Shown: positions 1 through 7,469 of the stretch, in pieces
Numbering within the stretch: position 1 is the first letter of the stretch
Layout: each line of letters opens with the position of its first letter
Assembly: GCA_050618055.1 (NCBI GenBank)
Contig: JBNLVK010000310.1
Span: forward strand, 1 to 22,864
Reading direction: 5' to 3'
Length of the DNA: 22,864 nt
From: CALDCK01 sp050618055
GTDB taxonomy: Bacteria; Myxococcota_A; UBA9160; SMWR01
The notes under the pieces: model-generated
Database searches by the model: none
Seen by the model: the letters and a program-made list of their open reading frames with translations, nothing else
What the model was told of the DNA's origin: nothing
Translations under genes and position numbers: made by a program

Positions 1-1
1 C

Positions 2-310
2 AGCCACGAGCCGTTCATCGCCACCGTGCGCTTCTGGTTCCACCAGGGCCTCCAGGAACGGATGGCCGCCGAGATCGAGACGCGCCGACCGCGCGGCTAC
101 GACGCGCTCGCCGTGATGGAGCGCCACCTGGCAGGCAACGATTTCTTCGTCGGCGACGCCTATGGCATCGCCGACATCGCGCTCTTCGCCTACACCCACG
201 TGGCCCACGAGGGCGGCTTCGACCTGGCGCCGTACCCGGAGGTCCGCGCATGGATCGAGCGCGTGCAGGCCCAGCCCCGCCACGTACCGATCACCCGGGG
301 CCAGGCCTAG
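2..310 (+). CDS. Glutathione S-transferase family protein, C-terminal part (5' end outside window)
   Basis: The reading frame is open from base 2 to a TAG at 308-310 and gives about 102 residues. They match the all-helical C-terminal domain of cytosolic glutathione S-transferases. The segment FFVGDAYGIADIALFAYTHV carries the conserved N-capping box and hydrophobic staple (here GIADIAL) of the domain core, and the end reads PYPEVRAWIERVQAQPRHV, the usual last helix. The thioredoxin-like glutathione-binding half lies upstream of the window, so the class and substrate cannot be judged. GSTs conjugate glutathione to electrophiles in the cytosol. The stop codon interlocks with the stop of the convergent acyl-CoA synthetase gene in the palindrome CTAG. 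Confidence in the family is high; any specific role is unknown. Confidence 0.85.
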   Translation, partial: SHEPFIATVRFWFHQGLQERMAAEIETRRPRGYDALAVMERHLAGNDFFVGDAYGIADIALFAYTHVAHEGGFDLAPYPEVRAWIERVQAQPRHVPITRGQA

Positions 311-2112
311 ACCGAGCGCGCCCCCGACGCGATCTCCGCGAACACCTCCGGCGTGAGCGGCACGTAGGCGCCGGCCTTCTCGTCGCGAACGTAGAGCGGG
401 TCGCTCACCAGCGACGGGTCGAAGCCCTCGCGCACCAGCTCCACCTTGCGGATCTTGAAGGTGCCGGTCACCTCCTGCTCCTGGAGGACCCGCACGAAGA
501 TCGGCGACGCGTAGCGCGGCAGCGACTGCTGGACGTGCTGGAAGAAGGCCGTGCCGTCGAAGCCGGCGCCCTCCGAGAAGAGCAGGGCCGCCATGCCGGC
601 GCGGCCGTCGGCGCCGGGCACCTCCACGCCGTAGACGTTCACCATCTCCAGGCCGGGCAGGCCGCTGATCGCTTCGGCCACCTCCTGGGTGGAGACGTTC
701 TCGCCCTTCCAGCGGAAGGTGTCGCCGATGCGGTCGACGAAGTAGAAGAAGCCGTCCCGGTCCTGGCGCAGCAGGTCGCCGGTGCGGAAGTAGGCGTCGC
801 CGCGCTGGAAGACGTCGCGCAGGATCTTCTTGTCGGTGGCCTCCTTCGAGGTGTAGCCCTCGAAGCGGCCGGTCGGGCTGTCGGCGTTGGCGGGAATGCG
901 GCCCACCAGCTCGCCGACCTCGCCCTCCTCGCACTCGATGCAGAAGCCCCGGGCGTCGCGCGGATGGCTGTCCTCGTCGACGTCGTAGCGGATCAGCCGC
1001 GCGTTGGTCATGGCCTTGAACGGGTAGCGCCCCACCGAGCCGACCTTGTTCTCGAAGTTCATCAGCGCCGTGTTGCCCTCGGTGGCGCCGTAGAACTCGC
1101 GGATGTCCCGGATGCCGAAGCGTTCCTGGAACCCGGCCCAGATGTCGGGACGCAGGCCGTTGCCGATGATGGCGCGGACCTGGTGGTCGCGATCGTCCGG
1201 CCGCGGCGGCTGGTTCATGAGGTAGCGGCAGAACTCGCCGATGTACTGGAAGTGGGTGGCCCGGTAGCGGCGCACGTCGTCCCAGAAGCGGCTGGCGCTG
1301 AAGCGGCGGCGCATGGCGATGGTCGCGCCGGCGTGCAGCACCGACGACACCAGCATCACGCCGCCGGCCGAGTGGTAGAGGGGCAGGGCGCAGTAGTTCA
1401 CGTCCTCCGGGTTCAGGTCGAGGGCGAAGCGGCACAGGTCGCCGATGCCCAGGAAGCGCATGTGGCTGAAGTGGGCGGCCTTGGGCAGCCCGGTGGTGCC
1501 GCTGGTGTAGATGTAGAAGAGGTCGTCGCCGGCGATCAGGTCGGCGCGGCGCGCCGGGTCCGAGCGGCCCTCGGGCTGCTCCGCCAGCACGTCGGCGAAG
1601 CGCAGGGCGTCCGACGGACGCGGTCCGGTGTCGCCGTCCTCGACGTCGTCGTCCACCAGCACCTGCAGCGGCCGCTCCAGGTCGTCGGCGGTGGTGGCGA
1701 AGCGGTCGAGGCACTCGGATCCCACGACGAGGTGGCTCGTGCCGGACGTCGCCAGGGCGTGGCGCAGGCCGCGTCCCGAGAGGTTCGTGTTGATGAGCGC
1801 CGTGGTGACGCCCAGCTTCGCCAGGCCCAGCCACGTCGCCAGGTACTCGGGGCGGTTCTCCATCAGAAGGGCGGCCACGTCGCCGGTGCGCAGCCCCGCG
1901 GCGTTCCCCCAGTGGGCCACGCGGTCGGCGTGGGCGTCGAGTTCGCCCCAGCTCACGGTGCGGTCCTCGTAGAGCACCAGCGGCTGGCTGCCGCGGCGCT
2001 CCGCCTGCCGTTCGAAGAGGTCCGCGACCGTGCTCTTCGATCCGGGCTTGTACCCGACGAGCTTCGGCAGTGCGGGAAGCAGACGCGCCGTCAGGAGGAT
2101 GCGGTCGAGCAT
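307..2112 (-). CDS. Long-chain acyl-CoA synthetase, FATP/FadD6-like AMP-forming ligase
   Basis: This 601-residue protein is predicted to activate long or very long fatty acids to acyl-CoA through an acyl-adenylate. The ATP-binding P-loop is YIYTSGTTGLPK (residues 200-211). The second adenylation motif is FYGATEGN (340-347). The block YFRTGDLLRQDRDGFFYFVD and RIGDTFRWKGENVST (441-475) is typical of the fatty acid transport protein branch, and the C-terminal catalytic lysine lies in TGTFKIRK (about 553). The length suits this branch. The ATG at 2110-2112 has GAGGG just upstream. The gene starts 4 nt after the stop of the glycosyltransferase on the same strand, so the two are probably co-transcribed and translationally coupled. 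This hints that the acyl-CoA feeds synthesis or recycling of a glycosylated lipid, which is inference. Its stop shares CTAG with the GST gene. Confidence 0.93.
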   Translation of the reverse strand: MLDRILLTARLLPALPKLVGYKPGSKSTVADLFERQAERRGSQPLVLYEDRTVSWGELDAHADRVAHWGNAAGLRTGDVAALLMENRPEYLATWLGLAKLGVTTALINTNLSGRGLRHALATSGTSHLVVGSECLDRFATTADDLERPLQVLVDDDVEDGDTGPRPSDALRFADVLAEQPEGRSDPARRADLIAGDDLFYIYTSGTTGLPKAAHFSHMRFLGIGDLCRFALDLNPEDVNYCALPLYHSAGGVMLVSSVLHAGATIAMRRRFSASRFWDDVRRYRATHFQYIGEFCRYLMNQPPRPDDRDHQVRAIIGNGLRPDIWAGFQERFGIRDIREFYGATEGNTALMNFENKVGSVGRYPFKAMTNARLIRYDVDEDSHPRDARGFCIECEEGEVGELVGRIPANADSPTGRFEGYTSKEATDKKILRDVFQRGDAYFRTGDLLRQDRDGFFYFVDRIGDTFRWKGENVSTQEVAEAISGLPGLEMVNVYGVEVPGADGRAGMAALLFSEGAGFDGTAFFQHVQQSLPRYASPIFVRVLQEQEVTGTFKIRKVELVREGFDPSLVSDPLYVRDEKAGAYVPLTPEVFAEIASGARSV

Positions 2113-2116
2113 GCCC

Positions 2117-3331
2117 TCAGGCTATCACGTCGGCCGGATCCCCCCGTCGCGAAAGCGCGTCGCGCAGCTGGTGTCCCATGGCCGACGCGTTCTCCGCAAT
2201 CAGCTCGTTGTCGACGGTGGCGCGAATCGCCTCTGCCAGGTTCTCCGCGCAGAGCTTGCGCCGCGGCAGCGCCGGCGGCGCGAGGCCGCGCATGTGCACG
2301 CGCCGCGCCCAGTGGAACTGGTCCAGCACGTGGGGAACCACGATCTGGGGCGCTCCGGCCCGCGCCGCCATGGTGGTCGTGCCGGCGCCGCCGTGGTGCA
2401 CCACGGCGGCCACCCGGCGGAACAGCGACGCGTGCGGAACCGATCCCACCACGGTCACGTCGGGGGGCAGGGGCGCTTCGCCCAGGCCGGCCCAGCCCTG
2501 CGAGAGCACCGCCCGGACGCCCGCGCGGGCGATCGCGTCCAGGATCATGCGGGTCGATGCGTGGGGCTTCGGGTCGGTCATGCTGCCGAAGCCCAGGTAC
2601 ACCGGCGGCGGGCCGGCGGCCAGGAAGTCCTCGAGCTTCTCCGGCAGCGGCCCCTCCTCGAAGGGGTGCAGGCAGCCGATCGTCTGGACGCCGGGCACGT
2701 CGGCGGGCGCGGGGGCCAGCAGCTCCTCGGCCGCCAGCAGGGGGCGCGACCCGAGCATGCACGCGTACAGGTCGTTCACCGGCGGCAGCGACAGGTACTT
2801 GCGCTCCCGGTTCAGCGCCGGCCGCACGCGCAGGTCCATCATGGCCAGCAGCACGTACCAGGACAGCCGGTTCGCCCAGCGGGGCATGGACGGCCAGGGC
2901 AGCATCGCCGGCGGGTGCTCGGCGGAGCGCATGACGCCCGGGTCGTAGAGGCACATGCGGTAGTCGGCGCCGATCGATTCGGCCACCGAAAACGCGGCCA
3001 GCTGGGTGCCCGCGGCCAGCACCAGGTCGGCGCCCCGGGCGCCCTGGGCCAGGTCGCGGGTCTGGGAGGGCAGGTTCTTCAGGAAGAAGCGCTCGCCCGC
3101 GCTGGTCATGGCGAGCGCGCCGCTGTGCAGCGCGATCGCTTCGGTCTCCAGGTAGGCCCGCGTGTCGCGCGCCACCGGGTGGAAGGCGAGTCCCCGCGAC
3201 TCGGTGTCCGCGCGGAAGTTGGGAGGTGCGCAGACGACGACGTCGTGGCCCTTGCGCTCGAGCGACTGGCCGAGCGAGAGCATGGGGTGGATGTCGCCGC
3301 GCGTTCCCTCCGCCGCGATTGCGACACGCAT
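2117..3331 (-). CDS. GT1-family (UGT/MGT-like) glycosyltransferase
   Basis: This 404-residue GT-B fold enzyme transfers a sugar from a nucleotide sugar to a small, probably hydrophobic acceptor. The N-terminus (AAEGTRGDIHPMLSLGQSLE) is the classic start of the sterol glucosyltransferase/vancomycin glycosyltransferase group, with GDIHP contacting the acceptor side. YLGFGSM (245-251) opens the donor-binding half. The donor signature is HHGGAGTTTMAARAG (312-326) followed by P-H-V-L-D-Q-F, where D337-Q338 normally hold the sugar hydroxyls. There is no signal peptide, so it is cytosolic or peripheral on the membrane. The ATG at 3329-3331 is preceded by GGAGG. It is the first gene of a pair with the acyl-CoA synthetase, 4 nt apart. 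Candidate acceptors are a sterol or hopanoid, a carotenoid or a polyketide; the sequence does not decide between them. Confidence 0.9.
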   Translation of the reverse strand: MRVAIAAEGTRGDIHPMLSLGQSLERKGHDVVVCAPPNFRADTESRGLAFHPVARDTRAYLETEAIALHSGALAMTSAGERFFLKNLPSQTRDLAQGARGADLVLAAGTQLAAFSVAESIGADYRMCLYDPGVMRSAEHPPAMLPWPSMPRWANRLSWYVLLAMMDLRVRPALNRERKYLSLPPVNDLYACMLGSRPLLAAEELLAPAPADVPGVQTIGCLHPFEEGPLPEKLEDFLAAGPPPVYLGFGSMTDPKPHASTRMILDAIARAGVRAVLSQGWAGLGEAPLPPDVTVVGSVPHASLFRRVAAVVHHGGAGTTTMAARAGAPQIVVPHVLDQFHWARRVHMRGLAPPALPRRKLCAENLAEAIRATVDNELIAENASAMGHQLRDALSRRGDPADVIA

Positions 3332-3341
3332 CGGATCCTCC

Positions 3342-3360
3342 AGGGTGGGGCATTCACCCT
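3342..3360. repeat. Short inverted repeat in the glycosyltransferase leader
   Basis: A perfect 6-bp inverted repeat, AGGGTG (3342-3347) and CACCCT (3355-3360), is separated by a 7-base loop. It lies just upstream of the Shine-Dalgarno of the minus-strand glycosyltransferase gene and overlaps a weak -10-like TAGGGT (3361-3356 on the minus strand). It could be an operator or a small mRNA hairpin. It may also be chance. Confidence 0.3.
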
Positions 3361-3477
3361 ATCGATCCGTCGTCACATCGGCTTGATGCGTCCGTGGTGC
3401 AGCGACGCGATCCGCACGCGCAACTCGTGCGCATCTGCGCGGCAGGCGGGGTGCAGCGGTGCCTCGAAGCCCGCGAC

Positions 3478-3506
3478 TTGACCGGGGTCCGCGCCGCCCC
3501 CAGGAT
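3478..3506 (+). promoter_or_regulatory. Candidate sigma-70-type promoter for the crotonase gene
   Basis: TTGACC (3478-3483) is followed after 17 bases by CAGGAT (3501-3506). The predicted start of transcription is near 3513, immediately before the Shine-Dalgarno GGAGG (3514-3518) and the ATG at 3523. The -35 is close to consensus (5 of 6) and the -10 is weak (3 of 6). The rest of the 191-base divergent gap shows no other obvious pair. Confidence 0.35.
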
Positions 3507-3522
3507 CGGTGGCGGAGGCGAC

Positions 3523-4296
3523 ATGGACTACGACGAGATCCTCTACGAGGTGCGCGACGGCGTCGCGCTGATCACCCTGAACCGGCCCGAACGGCGCAAC
3601 GCCTGGACCCCGCGCATGGACGTCGAGAAGTACGACGCGGTGTGCCGCGCGAACGACGACCCGGCGGTGGGCGCGATCGTGGTCACCGGGGCCGGCAAGG
3701 GCTTCTGCGCCGGCGCCGACATGGGCACCTTCGACGCCCAGCTCGAGGGCGAGGATCGGGTCGAGACCGGCGGCGACTGGACGGCCCTGGTGCGCGCCAG
3801 CAAGCCCATGGTGGCGGCGGTGAACGGCGCGTCGGTGGGCGTGGGGCTCACCATGATCCTGCCCTTCGACGTGATCGTGGCCTCGGAGCACGCCCGCTTC
3901 GGCATGTTCTTCATCCGCATGGGCATCGTTCCGGAGCTGGCCAGCACCCACTTCCTGGTCCAGCGCATGGGCTTCGGCCGGGCCAGCGAGATGTGCCTCT
4001 CCGGCCGGCTCTACGACGCCGACGAGGCCTTCGCCTCCGGGCTGGCCGACCACCGGGTCGAGGCCGGCGCGCTGCTGCCGCGATCGATCGAGATCGCCGC
4101 CAGCATGGGCGTGAACCCTCCTCCCCAGCTGCGCTGGATCAAGGAGCTGCTCACCGCCAACGGCAGCGAGACCGACATCGGCCTGGTGCAGCGCCGCGAG
4201 ATGCAGCGCCTCCACGAGGCCTACGAGACCCCGGAACACCGCGAGGCCGTGAAGGCCTTCCTGGAGAAGCGCGCCCCGGACTTCCGGAGGGGCTAG
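3523..4296 (+). CDS. Enoyl-CoA hydratase/isomerase (crotonase) family protein, isomerase-like active site
   Basis: This 257-residue crotonase-fold enzyme acts on acyl-CoA thioesters. LNRPERRNAW (19-28) opens the fold. GKGFCAGAD (59-67 region) and the stretch around residues 103-110 (ASVGVGLT) form the oxyanion hole. The position equal to Glu144 of mitochondrial enoyl-CoA hydratase is occupied by Thr (about T110), while the second acid is kept in GIVPELAS (E138). The pattern VG-x-x-x-T-(x5)-D-(x3)-AS with one Glu resembles delta3,delta2-enoyl-CoA isomerases of the ECI2 type, so isomerase activity is more likely than hydration. The ATG at 3523 was chosen for its GGAGG (3514-3518) and because family similarity starts there; the frame is open further upstream. 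The stop interlocks with that of metF in CTAG. Confidence 0.9.
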   Translation: MDYDEILYEVRDGVALITLNRPERRNAWTPRMDVEKYDAVCRANDDPAVGAIVVTGAGKGFCAGADMGTFDAQLEGEDRVETGGDWTALVRASKPMVAAVNGASVGVGLTMILPFDVIVASEHARFGMFFIRMGIVPELASTHFLVQRMGFGRASEMCLSGRLYDADEAFASGLADHRVEAGALLPRSIEIAASMGVNPPPQLRWIKELLTANGSETDIGLVQRREMQRLHEAYETPEHREAVKAFLEKRAPDFRRG

Positions 4297-5153
4297 AGCC
4301 CCAGGCGCTCGCGGAGCCCGGTGAGGATCTCGCGGGTCGCCGGGCTGCGGTTCAGCGTGTAGAAGTGGATGCCCGGGGCGCCGCCTTCGACCAGCTCGAC
4401 GCACTGATCGGTGGCGTAGCGGACCCCCAGCGCGTGGACGGCGGCCGGGTCGTCCTGCACGGCGACCAGCTCGCGCAGGTAGTCGTCCGGAATGCGGTTG
4501 CCGTTCTGCTTCGCCATGCGCTGGATGCCGGGCACGCTGGTCACCGGCATGATGCCGGCCACGATCGGCACCTCGATGCCCGCCGCGCGCGCGCGGTCCA
4601 CGTAGGCGAAGTAGTCGGAGTCGTCGAAGAAGAGCTGGGTGATCAGGAAGTCGCAGCCGGCGTCGACCTTGCCCCGGGCGTGGCGGATCTCGCCCTCCCA
4701 GTCGGTCGAGTCGGGGTGCAGCTCCGGGTGGGCGGCGCCGCCGACGCAGAATCCGAACTCCTTGGCCAGGCTGGCCAGCTCGGAGCCGTGCTGGAACTCG
4801 CGGACCACCGGGGCGTCCTCGGGCAGGTCGCCGCGCAGGGCCAGCACGTTCTCGATGCCCTCGTCGCGCAGCAGGGCGAGGACCTGGCGCATCTCCTCGC
4901 GCGTGTAGTCCACGGTCACCAGGTGGGCCATGGTCTCGATGCCCAGGTCGCGCTTGATGGTCGCCACCAGCTCGAAGGTCCGCGGCCGGCGCGGCTTGTC
5001 GAGGGGACAGGTCACCGAGATGAAGTCGGGCGAGAGGGCGGCCAGCTCCCGGGCCGTGCGCAGCAGCGACGCCGCGCCCTTCTCGGTGCGCGGCGGGAAG
5101 AATTCGAAGGAGAAGATCGGGCGGCCCTGCCCGTAGAGGTCGGCGACACGCAT
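4293..5153 (-). CDS. metF: Methylenetetrahydrofolate reductase
   Basis: This 286-residue FAD-dependent TIM-barrel enzyme reduces 5,10-methylene-THF to 5-methyl-THF, supplying the methyl group for methionine synthesis in the cytosol. SFEFFPPRT (15-23) holds the glutamate equal to E. coli Glu28. ALRGDLPED (105-113) holds the aspartate equal to Asp120 that tunes the flavin, and TQLFFD (172-177) is the conserved folate-side strand. The length suits bacterial MetF, without the C-terminal regulatory domain of eukaryotes. The start at the cat of 5151-5153 lies 17 nt after the stop of the upstream oxidoreductase gene. It has no strong Shine-Dalgarno, so coupling to the upstream gene is likely. No methionine-pathway partner or riboswitch is adjacent. 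Confidence 0.95.
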   Translation of the reverse strand: MRVADLYGQGRPIFSFEFFPPRTEKGAASLLRTARELAALSPDFISVTCPLDKPRRPRTFELVATIKRDLGIETMAHLVTVDYTREEMRQVLALLRDEGIENVLALRGDLPEDAPVVREFQHGSELASLAKEFGFCVGGAAHPELHPDSTDWEGEIRHARGKVDAGCDFLITQLFFDDSDYFAYVDRARAAGIEVPIVAGIMPVTSVPGIQRMAKQNGNRIPDDYLRELVAVQDDPAAVHALGVRYATDQCVELVEGGAPGIHFYTLNRSPATREILTGLRERLGL

Positions 5154-5170
5154 GGGGCGGGGAGTATCGC

Positions 5171-6238
5171 CTAGAGACCCAGCTCCTCCAGCGCGATCGG
5201 CCGGCCTTCCTGCACCGACCGCTCGCCCGCGATGCCCATGGCCACCGCCAGCAGACCGTCGCGCACGCTCACCGGCGCGGGGCCGCCGCTGCGGATCGCC
5301 TCGAGGAAGGCCAGGTGCTGGTAGTAGGTGGACCCGTGGTGGCCGCCGGCCGCCAGGATCCTCTCGTCGACCGGCACGTGCTCGGTGTCGACCGACTTCG
5401 GGATGCGCCGGCCGATCACCAGGGTCGACTCGGGGATGAAGCACTCGACCTTGCCCGCGTCGCCGGTGGCCGCGATCTCCTCCTGGTTGCGCGAGCCCTC
5501 GGCGAACATGCACAGGTCGAGCATGGCGCGGCAGCCGTCGTCGAAGTCGACCACGGCGAAGGCGTTGTCCAGGATGTCCGGCTTCTCGCCGTCGTAGCGC
5601 TCGTCCTGGTGGTTCACGTCCATGGCGCCCGACGCGTACACGCGAACCGGCGCGGCGCCCACGATCAGCCGCATCAGGTCGAAGAAGTGGCAGCACTTCT
5701 CCACCAGGGTGCCGCCGGTGTTGCGCGAGAAGCGGTTCCAGTCGCCCACCTTGGGCAGGAAGGGGAAGCGGTGCTCGCGGATCGCCAGCATGCGCAGCCG
5801 GCCGACCCGGCCGCCGCGCACCTCCTGCACCAGCCGCGCCACCGGCGGCATGAAGCGGTACTCCATGCCCACCTGCACGACGCCCGGGTGCTTCGCCGCC
5901 GCCTCCTCGACCCGCCGGCAGTCGTCGAGGGTGGTGCACAGCGGCTTCTCGACCAGCACGTGCAGCTCGCGACCGAACACGTCCTGGAGCACCTCGTGGT
6001 GGGTGTGGTTGGGGGTGGCCACGATCACCGCGTCCAGGGCCTCGCGGTCGAGCATGGCCCGCGGATCCTCGTGGATGGCGACGTCCGGACCGCCCGTGTC
6101 CCGCGCCCACTTGCGCGAGCGCTCGTGCGGATCGGCCACGGCGGCCAGCTCCACGCCGTCGACGAGGCGCAGGTTCAGGATGTGCTCCACGCCCATCATC
6201 CCGCAGCCGATGATCCCGTAGCGCAGCGGCCCTGCCAT
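5171..6238 (-). CDS. Gfo/Idh/MocA family NAD(P)-dependent oxidoreductase
   Basis: This 355-residue two-domain dehydrogenase has the Rossmann motif YGIIGCGMMG (7-16) and the family signature HVLVEKPLC (93-101), whose EKP lysine is catalytic. The C-terminal half is the usual mixed-sheet substrate and dimer domain, including NRFSRNTGGTLVEKCCHFFD, where the His in a GG-x(5-6)-H context binds substrate. Family members oxidise sugars, inositols or similar polyols; the specific substrate is not evident. The ATG at 6236-6238 has only a weak Shine-Dalgarno. The gene is divergent from the MDR oxidoreductase across a 72-base gap and sits 17 nt upstream of metF, so the two may be co-transcribed without an obvious metabolic link. 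Confidence 0.92.
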   Translation of the reverse strand: MAGPLRYGIIGCGMMGVEHILNLRLVDGVELAAVADPHERSRKWARDTGGPDVAIHEDPRAMLDREALDAVIVATPNHTHHEVLQDVFGRELHVLVEKPLCTTLDDCRRVEEAAAKHPGVVQVGMEYRFMPPVARLVQEVRGGRVGRLRMLAIREHRFPFLPKVGDWNRFSRNTGGTLVEKCCHFFDLMRLIVGAAPVRVYASGAMDVNHQDERYDGEKPDILDNAFAVVDFDDGCRAMLDLCMFAEGSRNQEEIAATGDAGKVECFIPESTLVIGRRIPKSVDTEHVPVDERILAAGGHHGSTYYQHLAFLEAIRSGGPAPVSVRDGLLAVAMGIAGERSVQEGRPIALEELGL

Positions 6239-6255
6239 GCGGGAACGGTAACGCC

Positions 6256-6285
6256 TTGCGCTCCCGGCGACCCGGCTGCCAGAAT
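6256..6285 (+). promoter_or_regulatory. Candidate promoter (extended -10) for the MDR oxidoreductase gene
   Basis: TTGCGC (6256-6261) is followed after 18 bases by CAGAAT (6280-6285), with TG at 6277-6278 forming an extended -10. The predicted transcript would start near 6292, giving a leader of about 19 nt that contains GGGAGG (6299-6304) before the ATG at 6311. The -35 matches only 3 of 6 positions. Confidence 0.35.
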
Positions 6286-6310
6286 GCGGTGCGCCCGAGG
6301 GAGGATCGGC

Positions 6311-7336
6311 ATGAGCGAACGCACGAATCGGCAGTGGAGGCTCGCCAAGCGGCCTTCCGGAATGGTCGGCGAGCAGAACTTCGAGTTCGTGAGCGAGCCG
6401 GCTCCCGAGATCGGGGACGGCGAGTACCTGATCCGCGTCCTCTACGTCTCCTTCGATCCGGCCATGCGCGGCTGGATGGAGGACCGCCCGAGCTACATGC
6501 CGCCGGTGCAGATCGGCGAGGTCATGCGCGCCGGCGCGGTGGGCGAGGTGATCGAGTCGAAGAACCCGGACTACCCGGTCGGCACCAAGGTGCAGGGCAT
6601 GTTCGGCTGGCAGGAGTACGCGGTCGGCGGGCGCGGGCTCTCCCAGGGGCAGCGCATTCCCGAGGGCACGCCGCTGACCTGGCCGCTCGGGGTCGTCGGC
6701 ATCACCGGCCTCACCGCCTACTTCGGCCTGCTCGACCTGGGCGAGCCGAAGGAGGGCCAGACCGTGCTGGTGAGCGGCGCGGCCGGCGCCACCGGATCGG
6801 TGGCCGCGCAGATCGCGAAGCTCAAGGGCTGTCGCGTGGTGGGCATCGCCGGCGGTCCCGAGAAGTGCGGCTGGCTCACCGGCACGGCCGGACTCGACGC
6901 GGCCATCGACTACAAGTCGGAGGACGTGCAGGCGCGCATCGCAGAGCTCTGTCCGGACGGCGTGAACGTCTTCTTCGACAACGTGGGCGGCGACATCCTG
7001 GAGGCGGCGCTGGCGAACATCGCGCAGAACGCCCGCGTGGTCCTGTGCGGCGGCATCTCCGGCTACAACGACGACGAGCCGGCGCCGGGTCCGCGCAACC
7101 TGATGAACCTGGTCATCCAGCGCGCGCGCATGGAGGGCTTCATCGTCATCGACTACGCCTCGCGCTTCGGCGAGGCCGCGAGCGAGCTGGCGGGCTGGGT
7201 GTCGGAGGGGAAGATCGTGCACCAGGAGGACGTCCAGGAGGGCATCGAGAACGCCCCCCGGACCTTCCAGCGCCTCTTCCGCGGCGAGAACACCGGCAAG
7301 CAGCTGCTGAAAGTGGCCGATCCGGAAACGTCCTGA
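6311..7336 (+). CDS. NADP-dependent oxidoreductase, zinc-less MDR (CurA/prostaglandin reductase-like)
   Basis: This 341-residue medium-chain reductase is predicted to reduce the carbon-carbon double bond of alpha,beta-unsaturated carbonyl compounds with NADPH. SFDPAMRGWM (47-56) matches the N-terminal substrate-side motif of leukotriene B4 12-hydroxydehydrogenase and CurA-type enzymes. The nucleotide-binding loop is SGAAGATGSVAAQIAK (155-170). VNVFFDNVGG and the end LFRGENTGKQLLKV are also characteristic. The Cys/His zinc ligands of alcohol dehydrogenases are absent. The ATG at 6311 has GGGAGG six bases upstream and a candidate extended -10 promoter. It stands alone on its strand, between divergent and unrelated genes. 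A role in detoxifying reactive enals or enones is plausible from family knowledge. Confidence 0.92.
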   Translation: MSERTNRQWRLAKRPSGMVGEQNFEFVSEPAPEIGDGEYLIRVLYVSFDPAMRGWMEDRPSYMPPVQIGEVMRAGAVGEVIESKNPDYPVGTKVQGMFGWQEYAVGGRGLSQGQRIPEGTPLTWPLGVVGITGLTAYFGLLDLGEPKEGQTVLVSGAAGATGSVAAQIAKLKGCRVVGIAGGPEKCGWLTGTAGLDAAIDYKSEDVQARIAELCPDGVNVFFDNVGGDILEAALANIAQNARVVLCGGISGYNDDEPAPGPRNLMNLVIQRARMEGFIVIDYASRFGEAASELAGWVSEGKIVHQEDVQEGIENAPRTFQRLFRGENTGKQLLKVADPETS

Positions 7337-7413
7337 CGCCTTCCCGCGCCGCCCCGACGGCTGGTTCGCCCGCCTAACTGCGGGACGGTTGCGGCTGCCC
7401 CGTAACCCGGGAA

Positions 7414-7459
7414 CGCGCCCCGGCCACTAACCCCTGATGGTAGATTGATCGGGGGCGCG
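7414..7459. repeat. 8-bp inverted repeat flanking a candidate -10 element
   Basis: CGCGCCCC (7414-7421) and its perfect complement GGGGCGCG (7452-7459) are separated by 30 bases. The right arm abuts the GGAG Shine-Dalgarno (7459-7462) of the exported protein gene, and a -10-like TAGATT (7441-7446) lies in between. It may be an operator or, in a longer transcript, a stem that partly masks the ribosome site. In so GC-rich a sequence chance is a real alternative. Confidence 0.25.
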
Positions 7460-7469
7460 GAGTCGGCGC

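Noticed and set aside
250..2934. Very long plus-strand open frame (894 codons) opposite the acyl-CoA synthetase and glycosyltransferase genes
   Set aside because: It is a low-complexity translation (Val/Ala/Arg/Gly/His) antisense to two well-recognised genes; high GC removes stop codons from the complementary frame. There is no family similarity.
3373..4404. 343-codon minus-strand frame opposite the crotonase gene
   Set aside because: The product is repetitive His/Ala/Gly/Leu typical of an antisense shadow of a high-GC gene, and the plus strand encodes a clear crotonase with ribosome site.
5171..7222. Extension of the Gfo/Idh oxidoreductase to 683 residues from an upstream start
   Set aside because: The extra N-terminus is antisense to the MDR oxidoreductase gene and lacks homology; the Rossmann motif begins right after the ATG at 6238, the family's usual start.
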